Of a stretch of DNA of 64,000 nt, positions 33,001 through 43,400 are shown piece after piece. The notes beneath the pieces were generated by a model. It was not told the origin of the DNA, did no database searches, and saw only the letters and a list, made by a program, of their open reading frames with translations. Within the stretch, counting starts at the first letter, position 1. Each line of letters begins with the position of its first letter. Source of the stretch: Haematococcus lacustris (lineage: Eukaryota; Chlorophyta; Chlorophyceae; Chlamydomonadales; Haematococcaceae). The DNA lies in assembly GCA_030144725.1 (NCBI GenBank), contig JASKMD010000013.1:6969710-7033709 (forward strand), written 5' to 3'. A program made the translations under genes and the position numbers.

Positions 33001-36000
33001 GGGCCCGCCTCCTGGAGCAGTACCAGGCCCAGCTGGTCAGTGCGCTGCGCACAGCCCTGGCGCCTGGCTCTGCACCCACACTGCTCACAGCTGGCTGGAG
33101 GCTGAGCACCTGCTTCCTAGCCAGTGGCCTCACAGCAGGTCAGCCATGGCTCTGCCTGCTCCTCAGGGCTGCACTGCACACTCCGCCATCCTGTCTTGTC
33201 TGCCACCACAGCCTCCGCTGCTCCAACTCCGGTGTGAGCTGCTAGTTCTGCATTGACCCCCTGCTGCCTGAAGACCAGCCCGTTCCATCGATTCATGGAA
33301 CCTGGGGCTGGTCAGTGCCCTCCTTGTCGTCGAGCCTACAGCCACACCAGCTGCAGCAGTGGGACAGGGAGAGGGGTATCACAGGGATGGCCCCTTGCTA
33401 CCCTGCCACAAGCGTCCACAGCCTCACAAACACTCCGTGCATCTGCTGACCTGGGCGCCGCTGCCCAGATCCCAGGGTCATCCACCCACTGTGCCTGGGT
33501 GGGTGCGGCTGGTTGACCTGTCTCAGGTGATGGCGTGGTGCTGCGCCGCCTGCTGGAGCTGCTGGTCAGTCCGCTAGCCTCCTGGCATGCCCTGGGTGCG
33601 GAGCAGCAGTACGGCGAGTGGGTGGGGCTGCAGCAGCGGGTGGCCCTGCTGGAGGCCCATGCCCAGTGCACCCTGCTGCAGTGGCGGGGCTCAGATGCGC
33701 AGGCTGCAGCCATCATTGGCCAGGCCCAGCGGCCACACAGGTGGGGCTGCAGGGCCAGTGGTTTCGCTGGTGGGCTGGAGCCAGTGGACCTACCTATGAC
33801 AGACTGCCTGATGCCTGCTGACAGTTGTGTCAAGGCTGAGAAATCAAGGCTAACAGTCAGTGAACTGCCTACTAGCAGTTTGATCACAACATTTCCTAGG
33901 GAAGACACCTTCGTCAGCTGACCTGTTGAATAGTGCTAGTAACACTTGCCAGACCTTCACGGGCTGATCTGCACCACTCTGCCTTCTCCACCTGGCAGGC
34001 TATTCACAATCACTGCCCCTGCCGCCTGGTTAAGCTGCGCAGTGCCATGTAGGAGAGCCTCATGGTTATGACCCTGTCCCGCCCTACTGCCCTGCTTGTG
34101 TGCAGGCTGCTGCTGCACAGTCTCTGGGCGGCTCTGCTGCAGGACTGGGTGGTGCTCAGCACCCAGCATGCCACTGTATGTCGCAAGTACCCCGTCGCGC
34201 TGCTCACCCCTGCCCCACCCGGCCCTACACTAGACCAAGACCATGACCCAGCAGTAGACACAGCAACGTCCACACCGCACCCCATCAAACTGACTGCAAA
34301 TGGCAGCAGCAATGTGCCCGCTAATGGGGCTGTGTCAGCAGCTGGGACAGGGCTGGGGCCTGAGGCCCCCCTGCCAGCACAGACCCTATCAGATGAGCTG
34401 GTGCCACAAATAGCCCCAGCATACAAAGCAGCCTGGCCAGCTGTGCTTGACGCCCTGACTTGCAGCCTCAGCCGCACTCACACCCCTGCAGCCCAGTCCC
34501 TGAACTTTAACTCGGCCCTGTCCATGCTGCCCGACGCAATCGTCCTCCTGCTGGACCAGACCAGCCAGGTGCTTGCCAAGCGGGTGGCACAGCTGGAGAG
34601 GGCTGGCGGCAGTGACACCCACCAGGGTGACAGCAGTGTCTTGGCTGCTGCCGTGGACAAGGTGGTCACTTGCTGCAGGGCAGCACAAAGGCTGGCGGGG
34701 CTTGGCAAGACCACTCAGCATCAGGCCCCGCCTGCCTTCTACCGTGGCATTGTGGCCTCATTGAAGACCCTGCTCAGCAAGGCAGCAGCCCCACTGTGCA
34801 CTGCTGTCCTGGCAGGCCAGCTGCCCAGTGAGTGCGCTACTCTCGACTCAAGCCCAGGCACTTCCCTCTGTGCATGTAGAACAGTTCCCTCCCATGAGCT
34901 GGCCAGCATGTCTTACTGCTATATCGTTGCACTGACGATCCACACAAGTGTTTACAGCACCACCGACGTCACATTGGCCATCAGATGTCCTAGGTTCTTC
35001 AACATGCCAGGCACCACATATGCAGCTCCTACCTTACAGCTCACACCAGCAAATTGTGTGTCCATGCCCTGTTTGTCATGACCCACCAACTGCTCCACTG
35101 TGCTCCATCGGGGCTCCCTTATGACTGCGCCCACACTGTCCTGCAGGCGCATGTCAGGCTGTACCAGACGTGCTGTCCGCCACGGCTGAGCTGCTCATGA
35201 CCCTGGTTCAGCACTGCCCTGACAGCCTGCTGGGCCCCTTGCACCTGGGTGCTCAGGCATCAGAGCCCAACGCCCCTCAGCAACTGCTGAAGCACAGCAG
35301 CCATGCCCCTCACAGCCAGCCAGCCAGCCTGCTGCCCACGGCGGTCATGTCATGTGTGGCTAAGCTGACCAGCCTCATTACCTCCGATGCGAAGCAGCCT
35401 GCCAGCCAGCAGTCCGCAGCCACAGCCAGCAGCACCTGCCCCAGCCAGACCCTGACAATCAGCCACAGCCTCCAGCCAGCTCTGGCCACAGCCCTGGGCT
35501 GTGCCGGCACACTGCTGGCTCGACTTGATCAAGGTGAGGAAATGCACTACAGCAGCAAACCTCACAAGCACAACAGGCAGGGCAGGGATGTAGGTTCACA
35601 TGTATGTATGAACGCATAGAGGGTGAGTGCAAGCTAATGAGTATCCTCCTCCACACCAGGCTGTCAAATAACGCCTCTTGTGGTACATGTTGATGCTGTG
35701 CAGGCTATTGCAATGATCAGTTGCAGCAGCTGCTCCCTGGCCTGCTGAAGCTCTCAACGCAGCAGCTGCTGGCCGCAGGCAGCGCAGGTCAGCTGCAAGC
35801 AGCTGCCTCACTGTACACCGCCACTCAGGCAGTTGCTGCACAGCAGTGCACACTCATGCCCTCAGAGGCTTCCACCCCAGTGCAGCTCGTGGCACCCAGT
35901 AAGAGCAGCACAGCAGCTGCTGTTGTCGTGAATGGTGTAAGTGAGCGTTCCTGCGCTGCTTCCATGATGCTACAGCTCAGCGCCCTGTCACTTGCCAGCG

Positions 36001-37331
36001 TGCTTGATACCCTGCATCAACAGCTTCAAATGCCAGCAGAGCAAACCATAAACGACCAGGGTCACAGCCAGTTGTCAGGCAGCAGCAACAGTGACCCAGA
36101 CAAAGCAGTCGAGGCCGAAAGGGCAGCAGTGCTGGCCAAGGTGGCTGTCACTGCAGCCGCCCATCTGGCAGCATCAGCTCAAGCCCTCTCAGCAGTTTCA
36201 CCATGCACACCCAGCCTGGGTCAAGCCCTCCAGACAGCCAGTCGTGTGCAGCGCCACCTGCGCTCAACACTGACTGTGGCGCTACAGATGCCACCTACCC
36301 TGCACCAGCCAGAGCAGCCACCGCCAGCCACTGCCATCGCTGCTGCTACAGCTGCGTGCAGCGCCCTCAGCTATCTGCTGCAGCAGCTGCCCTCCAGCTC
36401 CAGCACAGCCAGCCACAGGGCTTGGGCCTGGCAGCTGCTCTGCCAGCTGGGACCCCTGGCAGTGGCCCGCATCCGCACCCACCTGTGCCTCCCTCACCAG
36501 CAAAGCAGCCCAGGCACGCTGTCAACCACCAATGCCTCTCAACCAGCTGCAGACGGCAGCCAGCTGGCTGGAGCAGTGCTCAAGTTGCTGGCTGCAGGGG
36601 CCCCCTGCGCCTGCAGCCCTGGCAGCGTTGGTGTTGAGGCTGCAGAAGCAGCGGCTGGCAGTGGCAATGCTGCTGCCGCTGATGCGTACCTGCAGCTGCT
36701 GCTGTCGCTGTTGGTGGAGGCTGCAGCACCGGCGTCTGGGTCCCGGCCTGACCAGCAGCTCAGCAGCCTGGCCCTGCACCTCATCACGACACTCCCACTG
36801 TCACCAGTGCTGGGTACGTGCTGGTCGCCTGCTTATCCAACAGCAAGTTGTGTTTGTGTGTGCACTGGTGATGCTGCATTTCACGGTGCGATGACACTGA
36901 TAATGCTGACACCAGTGTTGCATCACTGCTGTTGTTTCAACTTCATATGCACTAAGGGCACAAGAAGTCAAGAAGGTTGGAGCAGGATGTCAGTAGGCAA
37001 GCGCATGAACCATTGGCCATTGCTACTGAGCCATCGGTGTGTTGTATCAGTATGACGTGTCACGTCAGTATGACCTCTTAGAGGAGCATGGCTCATCATG
37101 TGATACTGCTGCTTGCTTGCGTGCCCCTGCACAGGACCCTGCATCAAAGCTGCAATTGCACGACTGCCCAGCAACAGCAAGCAGCGACTTCAGGCGGCAC
37201 TGAAGGCAGCCGCAGTCGCTGCTAATGGAACGGCCTCCAACCACAGTGGAGGGCTGCAGCAGGCCACAGGGGCTGTGCCAAGCACCACAGCCACCCCTCC
37301 CGCCATAGCTTTGAAGTCCTTCTGCCCCTGA
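21088..37331 (+). CDS. HEATR5/SWEETIE/Laa1-family HEAT-repeat protein (~30 exons)
   Basis: One very large gene for an all-helical HEAT-repeat scaffold. Relatives are HEATR5A/B in animals, SWEETIE in Arabidopsis and Laa1 in yeast, which bind AP-1 and act in clathrin-mediated Golgi/endosome traffic. Blocks follow the family order. The N-terminus is LPLEAFTNELEVLV, then RFYLLGNTMSIYARVNSIQS. In the middle is GVLGPWPPGRDVAEEELRVY (28262-28321). Next are RRAALALALGCIHRAKGG and VWALHALSLCAQ...GVMGPELSLGS, then TLRLLAGKDAQAVL. Later come RLLEQYQAQLVSALRTAL and LWAALLQDWVVLS. The last exon ends ...PAIALKSF-CP at 37331, like the family's C-terminal tail. Exons are separated by GT-AG introns of ~100-600 bp. 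The start at 21088 fits the family N-terminus; the exon 1/2 junction (~21157-21240) is unresolved. Exon edges are by eye. Confidence 0.85.
22393..22409. repeat. 17-bp target duplication, left copy
   Basis: CAACACAGGCTGCAGCC at 22393-22409 is repeated exactly at 22763-22779, bracketing the Fanzor-like tail insertion. Confidence 0.85.
22410..22762 (-). mobile_element. 5'-truncated Fanzor-like tail inserted in a HEATR5 intron
   Basis: On the minus strand it encodes only the last residues of the Fanzor-like family (KEYPGLGYKRLLDKPPKAQ, poly-Q, PAEAQ-stop) followed by the family's 3' untranslated tail, ending ATTTGAGCCGGATC-like sequence and CCCTAGTGAGGGACAAGG. It matches 39210-39560 in reverse. 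Perfect 17-bp direct repeats flank it. A 5'-truncated insert with a fixed 3' end and a long target duplication points to retroposition. It lies in an intron, so it need not harm the host gene. Confidence 0.8.
22864..22943. repeat. Interstitial telomere-like repeats, inverted
   Basis: GGGTTAGGGTTAGGG on the plus strand is followed within ~60 bp by CCCTAACCCTAACCC, with short CACACA spacers. Units are TTAGGG, with GGGGTTAGGG variants. Lies in a HEATR5-like intron. Confidence 0.85.
25900..30848 (+). other. HEATR5-like gene, central exon block (best conserved)
   Basis: Supported exons: ~25935-26042, 26183-26573, ~26830-26958, ~27210-27305, ~27790-28001, ~28206-28326, ~28612-28829, ~29158-29244, 29545-30074 and 30299-30848. 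The last two hold the family's strongest match (ALALGCIHRAKGGLALQ to VVGVMGPELSLGS and LEAVLFTQQLVL-type helices) and an Ala/Ser/Thr-rich insertion (29575-29760). Confidence 0.7.
31140..37331 (+). other. HEATR5-like gene, C-terminal exon block
   Basis: Supported exons: ~31159-31312, ~31498-32204 (with a long Pro/Ser/Ala-rich disordered part), ~32490-32619, ~33000-33138, ~33526-33740, ~34104-34829, ~35146-35534, ~35704-36814 and ~37130-37331. Matches to the family include VEIGYKLATGPLEALRPAGVQ, GARLLEQYQAQLVSALRTAL and a short basic C-terminus. Glutamine/alanine-rich stretches (35704-36814) enlarge the protein relative to plant homologues. Confidence 0.65.
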
Positions 37332-37566
37332 CACCACCCGGCTTGCTGTGCAACACCACTTTCAAATATTGAACTGCGAACGTCATATGTAAAGCTAGAC
37401 ACCAAACTTGCTCACGTGCAAGCTCAGTCATGAGAGATACGCCAGTCCTGCTGCCGTAGAAATGTAAGAAGAGCGTGGCCGAGGTCAAGTAGGGGAAACG
37501 TGGGCGGCTTGGCGCAGGTGACAGGGCTACATGATGCACTGCAGCAAGAGTAATGGATCTGGCCCG
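37332..37566. other. Downstream of HEATR5-like gene
   Basis: Probable 3' UTR. No clear polyadenylation signal TGTAA was identified with confidence; nothing else recognised. Confidence 0.4.
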
Positions 37567-38651
37567 CTACATGATGATGATGTGGCTTACACCGCTTAAG
37601 CCGTCAGCCGTTAGGCTGCTAGGCCGCCCTCCCCCTCAAGGGGTTCGGGACTTTCTGTAACGCACTTCATAGCAAGGTGCACAAACAAAGGTGCACATGG
37701 GCTCAACATGAAGTCATGCAAGTTCTCATTATTGTTCTGTAAAGTCATGGCAAACTCCGGCTGCTCCCTGATGGACCTCGTGGCAGTGCACTCAAAGATG
37801 AAATGCATGGCGTCATCCACTACCCCCTCCGTGCATCTGGTGCATGTGCGATCAATGAAAGTTACCCCCTCAAACCGAGCCTTCTCCACCCCCAGACCGC
37901 TGTTGCCTAACCTGAACCTAGTCAGGCTCGTGCGAACTTCTGTAGAGAGCTGTCTGTTCAGCAGGTGTGGTGCCATGTGATTGATGCCAATGCCGTCCCC
38001 ATGCTTGAACCATGCAGCATACGAACACCTCTCCCGATGCACCGTCTCAGGCAGTCTAGGGTCTCCCTCAAACCCAACCCAACGCCTCCCCCACCTCTCG
38101 AGCCACTTGACTTCCATAGCCTTGGTGCCTAGGACCATGTCCGGGCTCAAGGTAAACTCACCCCCCATCAGCTCTCTGGCGGCCAGCTGGAACTGAGCAC
38201 TCCAACTAGCCTGACAGCTCCTGCCTAACTCCACATCTGCCTTGATGACCCTCATTAGCAGGTCACTGTGGGAGAGTTTGGCAGTGTTCCAGAACTTGCA
38301 TGCAGCCCTTAGCCAGTAAAGTTGGAGGGGCAGCTGCCCCAACTCATGCAGCACCATCAGGCCTGACACTGAGCTACGTACCCTGGCAGCAAACCTGAGA
38401 AAGCTGAGCATGCGTGTTTGCACTGGGTTGGAGAGTTGCACACCATGCCCAAGGAAAGCAGTGCCCCATACCTGGCTGCCATACAGCCCCAAGGGGAGCA
38501 CAAACGCTCTAATGAGGTGACACAGGGCATATGGATCATGCAGGACCCCATACTCTCTGGCACGCTTGCACGCCTGGCGCATGGCGAGGAACATGCCAGC
38601 CCTCATATGCGTGGCAGCAAAAGCAGGGGTGGCGCTGGGGTTGAAGTGCAT
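37567..38651 (-). mobile_element. LINE copy 4, longest ORF2 fragment
   Basis: Minus-strand ORF of 346 residues without a stop: AREYGVLHDPYALCHLIRAF, GLYGSQVWGTAFLGHG, LMGGEFTLSPDMVLGTKAM and the zinc motif CTRC...DAMHFIFEC. This is the portion after the reverse transcriptase; RT and endonuclease are absent, so the copy is 5'-truncated at about 38651. The 3' end at the left carries the family tail CCACATCATCATCATG (reverse strand). It is the reference copy used to judge the others. Confidence 0.85.
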
Positions 38652-38749
38652 GCCTAAGTACTTGAACTACATGGGAAGAAGTCAGAAGCTACATGGGAAG
38701 AAGTCAGAAGCGGTGCTGGAGAGGTGAAACAGTGGCAAACCAACAGACA

Positions 38750-38764
38750 GGCTGCCTGGCACCA
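38750..38764. repeat. 15-bp target duplication, left copy
   Basis: GGCTGCCTGGCACCA at 38750-38764 is repeated exactly at 39564-39578, flanking the Fanzor-like insertion. Confidence 0.85.
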
Positions 38765-39563
38765 CTCAGTGCTGAACACACTCAGTGCCACAAGACCCGC
38801 AGGCTGGAGGCCCCCAGCAGGGCAGGTGGAAGAGCGCCTGGTGCGCCCAGCCTGGAGCCAGGAGCGTGGCCAGCCAGTGCGGGGCATGATGTGGTGCCCA
38901 GTAGTGCCCCCCCCCAAGCCCCCACAGGCCCCACGCAGCAGCCAGGAAGCCACACCGACAGCAGCCTCAGAGCCAGGGCCCAGCACTCCCCAGCCAGCCA
39001 AGCGCAGCAAGCGCACCAAGGCTGAGCCAGGGGCAGCTGAGCCCACCAAGGGCAAAGGCAAGGCTGCCAAAGCCAAGCCAGCACCACAGCCAGGCAGGTG
39101 GCTGGACAGGGACTGCAACTCAGCGCTCAACATGCAGCGCATTGGGGAGAGCAAGTGGCGGCCGCTGGAGCTGTGCTACTGGCCAGACCAGGAAGCTCTG
39201 CCAGCCAAGGGCAAGGAGTACCCTGGCCTGGGCTACAAGCGGCTGCGAGACAAGCCACCAAAGGCCCAGGAGCAGCAGCAGGAGCAGCCTGCTGAGGCAC
39301 AGTAATGTGTGCCCCCTTTGTTGAGCTGTCATCAGCTTACAATTAGTGCATGTTTTGTCATGCCAACTCTACGCTATAGCCCTCGGGTCAGGCAATAGTG
39401 TAGGTGGTAGGCGGGCTCATGTGCCATGTGCACTGGGTTTACTCCACACAGCCCAATAACACTGTTTGAGTCGGATCCAGTTAGTGGCTGCTAGTGGCTG
39501 ATAGTGGCTGCTAGTAGGTACTTCTGATCCGGCTCAAATGGAGGCCCTAGTGAGGGACAAGGG
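38765..39563 (+). mobile_element. Fanzor/TnpB-like C-terminal insertion with 3' tail
   Basis: Encodes, without a stop from 38765 to 39305, the C-terminal ~180 residues of a TnpB/Fanzor-like protein. It starts at RPAGWRPPAGQVEERLVRPAW, continues through QPVRGMMWCPVV and a Pro/Lys-rich linker, and reaches the RuvC-III-like motif LDRDCNSALNMQRIGESKW, then KGKEYPGLGYKRLRDKPPKAQ and a Q-rich end. TnpB/Fanzor nucleases carry their last catalytic Asp in a D-R-D-x-N-x-A motif just like this. A ~255-bp non-coding tail follows, shared with other copies. Exact 15-bp direct repeats flank it. The RuvC-I and RuvC-II parts are missing, so the fragment has no activity. The family call rests on motif recall. 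Confidence 0.65.
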
Positions 39564-39579
39564 GGCTGCCTGGCACCAG

Positions 39580-39814
39580 TCTGGTCATCTAAGCTGTGAA
39601 CAGTCGCCAGCCCTGTGAGAGCCGGCTGAACCGCAGCAAGACCACCAGGCCTGCAGGTTTGAAGCCTAGAGGTTGAGGTCCCCTTGTTGCGGTCAGCCTT
39701 GAGCCAGCGAGGCAAAAAGCGACGATTCATGCGCTTGCATATAGTATTACGGTCACGAGTCTCACACGCTTGCGCGGTACAACGCACCAATGAGGCTCCA
39801 TCCACTGTCACCAC
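39580..39814 (-). CDS. Unrecognised ORF fragment, minus strand
   Basis: Begins MVTVDGASLVRCTAQACETRDRN and continues NRRFLPRWLKADRNKG. The reading frame continues across the insertion site of the Fanzor-like fragment into 38700-38750 if one target-duplication copy and the insert are removed, suggesting a once longer ORF. Cys/Arg/Lys-rich, possibly from another mobile element. No family recognised. Confidence 0.3.
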
Positions 39815-39878
39815 CTTCAGGTTTTGTGATTACTTCTGCCGGCCTGGACGTTTGTGCACATAAGATTTCCGGACGCCG

Positions 39879-40444
39879 ATGGTGGAGGCGGCGCCCAAAG
39901 TAAACATCCGGGAGTTCCAGAGCGGCGACCAGGACCGAGTCCTCCACCTCCAGCACTCGGTTGAATATTGATTTAAATTGGTTGAAATCATGCAACCAGA
40001 TATTATATGGCAGGGTCACCAGATATTATATGACAGGGTCACAATGGGGAGGTGCTCGCTATGCAAGGGGGCAGCGTCCGAAGCGGCGGGGTGGCGGGGT
40101 GGCGGGGTCAGAGGGTGTCTTTATTCGGTCGGCGGGGTCGGAGGCCGTATTGCATTGCCAATGCATTGCAGGTTCCAGGTGTCCATGTATCCTCAAGGAT
40201 GGAATGGGCCGCGCGCTACGTGCGAAGTGGTGATGCCTAACGGGAAGGCATGCGGAAAGCCAGGCACCGTCAACCGGCTGAATTCCGACGTCAAGTCGTA
40301 CAAGCAGGTCGCTGGCCAGGCCATCAACGTGCTGTGCGCGAGCCATAACAGCATATATGGGACAAAGACAACCAGGCAGCCAGCAGCAGCAGAGCCAGCA
40401 GCAGCAGAGCCGGAGCCAGAGCCACAGCCAGAGCCAGAGCCAGG

Positions 40445-40499
<55 letters not shown>

Positions 40500-43400
40500 C
40501 AGGTTGCTGGGCCAGCTACGCCACGGCAGAAGCGCATGAAGCAAGGTCGGCTTGATGTGCTGTGGGCTACTGCAAGGCCGGGGAGCCTGGGAGCCTGAGG
40601 CAAGCATAAGGCAGCTCAGCAACAGTTTGTTGGTGATGTTGAATGATGGATGTAGTTTGTTGGTGATGTTGAATGATGGTTGATGCTACTACTGTGAGTT
40701 GATGCTTGATGTTTGATGCTGGTTGAGATGGTTGATGCTTGATGGATGTTGATGTAACACTGTGGCCTAGAGTGCATCATGGTGGATGACATCGTGGACC
40801 TGTTGGAGAAGGTGCACCTGTCAGCCACGCATGCAGCCCCAAACACCCAGAGCGCACAAAACACGCAGGACGGGCGGGACGCGAATGCGAACGCGAATGC
40901 GAATACTGTATATGGGCCAATGGGTTGAAAGAGGCCTGCTGGAATGGTGAGATAATGGTCGGGTAGGGACGTGAAGTATCCATCTTAGGAGAGTGGTGCG
41001 CCAGACCAGCTGCAGACCAATGAACACATGCACATGCTGATGCCTTTATTGACTGCAGGTGCACTGGCGTGGCGACGCTCTTGGTCCAGCCGTTTATTGG
41101 TCGGTGCCTGCCTAGCCGCAGCGGCTATGTGCAGGTAGCTAGCTCACTGTCCACGCACATTACAACCCAGCTAGCCTAGCCAATCCTAGCCTCCACCACC
41201 CTCCGTTGTTGAACGACCAATACCTTAGCGCCCAGCACCAGTAATGCTACCCCACGTCATGTGCACCGTTTCTTGTGTCCTTGATGCACTCGCAAGACTT
41301 GCTATGGCTGGTAAGAGGGGTCAATTTTATGAGCGCATGCATATATAATGTGTGTACACAGGCTCCTGGGCCACGGCTCAGTCCTGCTTCCCCTGTGCCT
41401 GGCTACCACATCGGGGGCAGTCTACTTCATAGGGCCGCTGTTGGTGTACTCCTCCCTGAACCGCAAGATGCAAGCCATCATTGCTAAGAGTGAGATGCGT
41501 GACATACGTACTAACTGGGCTAGCCACAATAGCAGGTAGGGGCCTTGCTCTCCTCCCTTGCTCTCCTCCCACAGCGCTCGCCCCAGCCATCCAGCCAGCC
41601 AGCCAGCCAATCAGCCATCCAGGTTCTCAGCTGGAAGCAATGGCCACCCTACCTTGCCTACCTTGCTTTCCCCCCTCAGCCCTCAGCACCCTTCGTACCA
41701 GCCAGCCAGCCAACCACTTAGCCAGCAGCAATTGCCACAGGGCTGCGCGGACCTTGTACTTAGCCCTGGTTCCATCACCACCCTCCTGCGAGATAGGTCA
41801 CCGCAGCAAGAACCCAACATGCAGAGATGCCTTATGCTTCCTGCCACTTTTCCAGCCTTGCAGTACACATGACCATGCCTGATCCAAGCGCACACATCAC
41901 ACAACCCATGACGTGCATCATCAGCTCAGCGGGCAACAAAGACCCTACCAACAAAGTACCTACACAAAGGCAGAATCATAGGGTCCTCACTAGGGGGGGT
42001 GGTCTGTCTGTAAGGAGTCCACACACATGGCACAGGCACCTTATGCCTGTCTTATAACCTGACCAGACCAGTGCTCTGTTGTAAGCAACAGCTTCAGCAT
42101 TGCAAGGTGCACACATGCTACTGTGCTACAGGCTGCTGGGCTTGGGCCTTGGGGGCTACAGGTATCAGGCTGCGGGTCCAGACCAGCACACCGGCTGTGT
42201 TTTGCTTGCAGGGCATTCCTGGTGGCTGACCTCGCAGGGCAGGTGAGGCCCTTGCCACTAGCACACCGCAGGCAGCACTGGGACTGCAGCTGCCTCTGTC
42301 ATGATACCCCCCTTGCCTGCCTGTGGGGCCTGGGGTGTCTCCCTTTGCTCATGTGGACCTAGCCGATACATGTTGCACTCACTGCTGGCACTGCCCCTCA
42401 GTCATCGCCAGCATGCAGTAACAGAGCTTGATGCCAAGTACCTCCTCACATACAGGGACGGGGTCTTCCCTAGGGAGTTGTGTCGGAGGAGCCACAGTGG
42501 TTTACAGTGAGCACTATAACTATTGGCACCTGGGGGCATGCAGGGGCCACCACAGGGGGTATGGTACTCTTTCATGGCTCTTGTCTCAGGGCCTTTGCTT
42601 GAACAATCAGATTAACGCCTACCTTCCTCCCTCCTTCCCTCCCTCCCTCTCTGACTGTGCCCAGTCTCACTAACACCTCATGTATCCTGGTTGGCAATGG
42701 GGACCACACTAGGGAGGCTAATCCCAGCCGATACACCTGGCCTGCACCCTCCCTGGTGCCTGTGCCCCGCATGGCAGGGTTGGTTTGATGTGGCATGCAG
42801 GCCATGAGGGGTTCCATGCGCGGCATGGGGCACAGCCTGTGGGCTTTGCTCCTTGTGTGGCAGTTACCTGTGCGTGGCAATTGGTGTGTTGCATGGTTGC
42901 ATGAGTGCATGTACCGCGCGCGGCGTCTGGGATGCAGGTGGTGGGTGCTACTGCCGTGCACTTGGGGTCAGTGGACTACCCTAGTGAGGCCCCAGTGACT
43001 GAGGACGACCTCCAGGGCAGCGTGGCCTCAATCTTCCGCATGACCATTGACTCCAGGTCCGCCCCTCAACACTCCACCGTTGTGCCATGACGGTCAGGGT
43101 TGCCATCCCAACCTTCAGCACCCCACCCCATGCCTTGGCTTCGAGGGTGTCTAAGCCTGCTGTCTATGTGGCTGTAGGGTCATGAGTGCATGAAGCTGCC
43201 TTTCCACATGGCCCCTGCTTCTGATGAGTGCTGAGTGGTTATCATGCTTATGGTTACCGTGCTCATGCTTATGCGTATGCTGTCAGATTCACAACACCTC
43301 ACCTGCTGAGTGCATGACATCAGTGTCAAAGCTTCCACCCTCACTTTATCTTGTGTTGTTATGATGAAGTGATATCAGGAACAGTCAATGAAGTGTCATC

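Noticed and set aside
33336..33908. 190-residue minus-strand ORF
   Set aside because: Antisense shadow of HEATR5-like exons and introns with no recognisable domain.
38654..39154. 166-residue minus-strand ORF over the Fanzor-like insertion
   Set aside because: Antisense to a frame with conserved motifs found in four other copies; it also crosses an insertion boundary.
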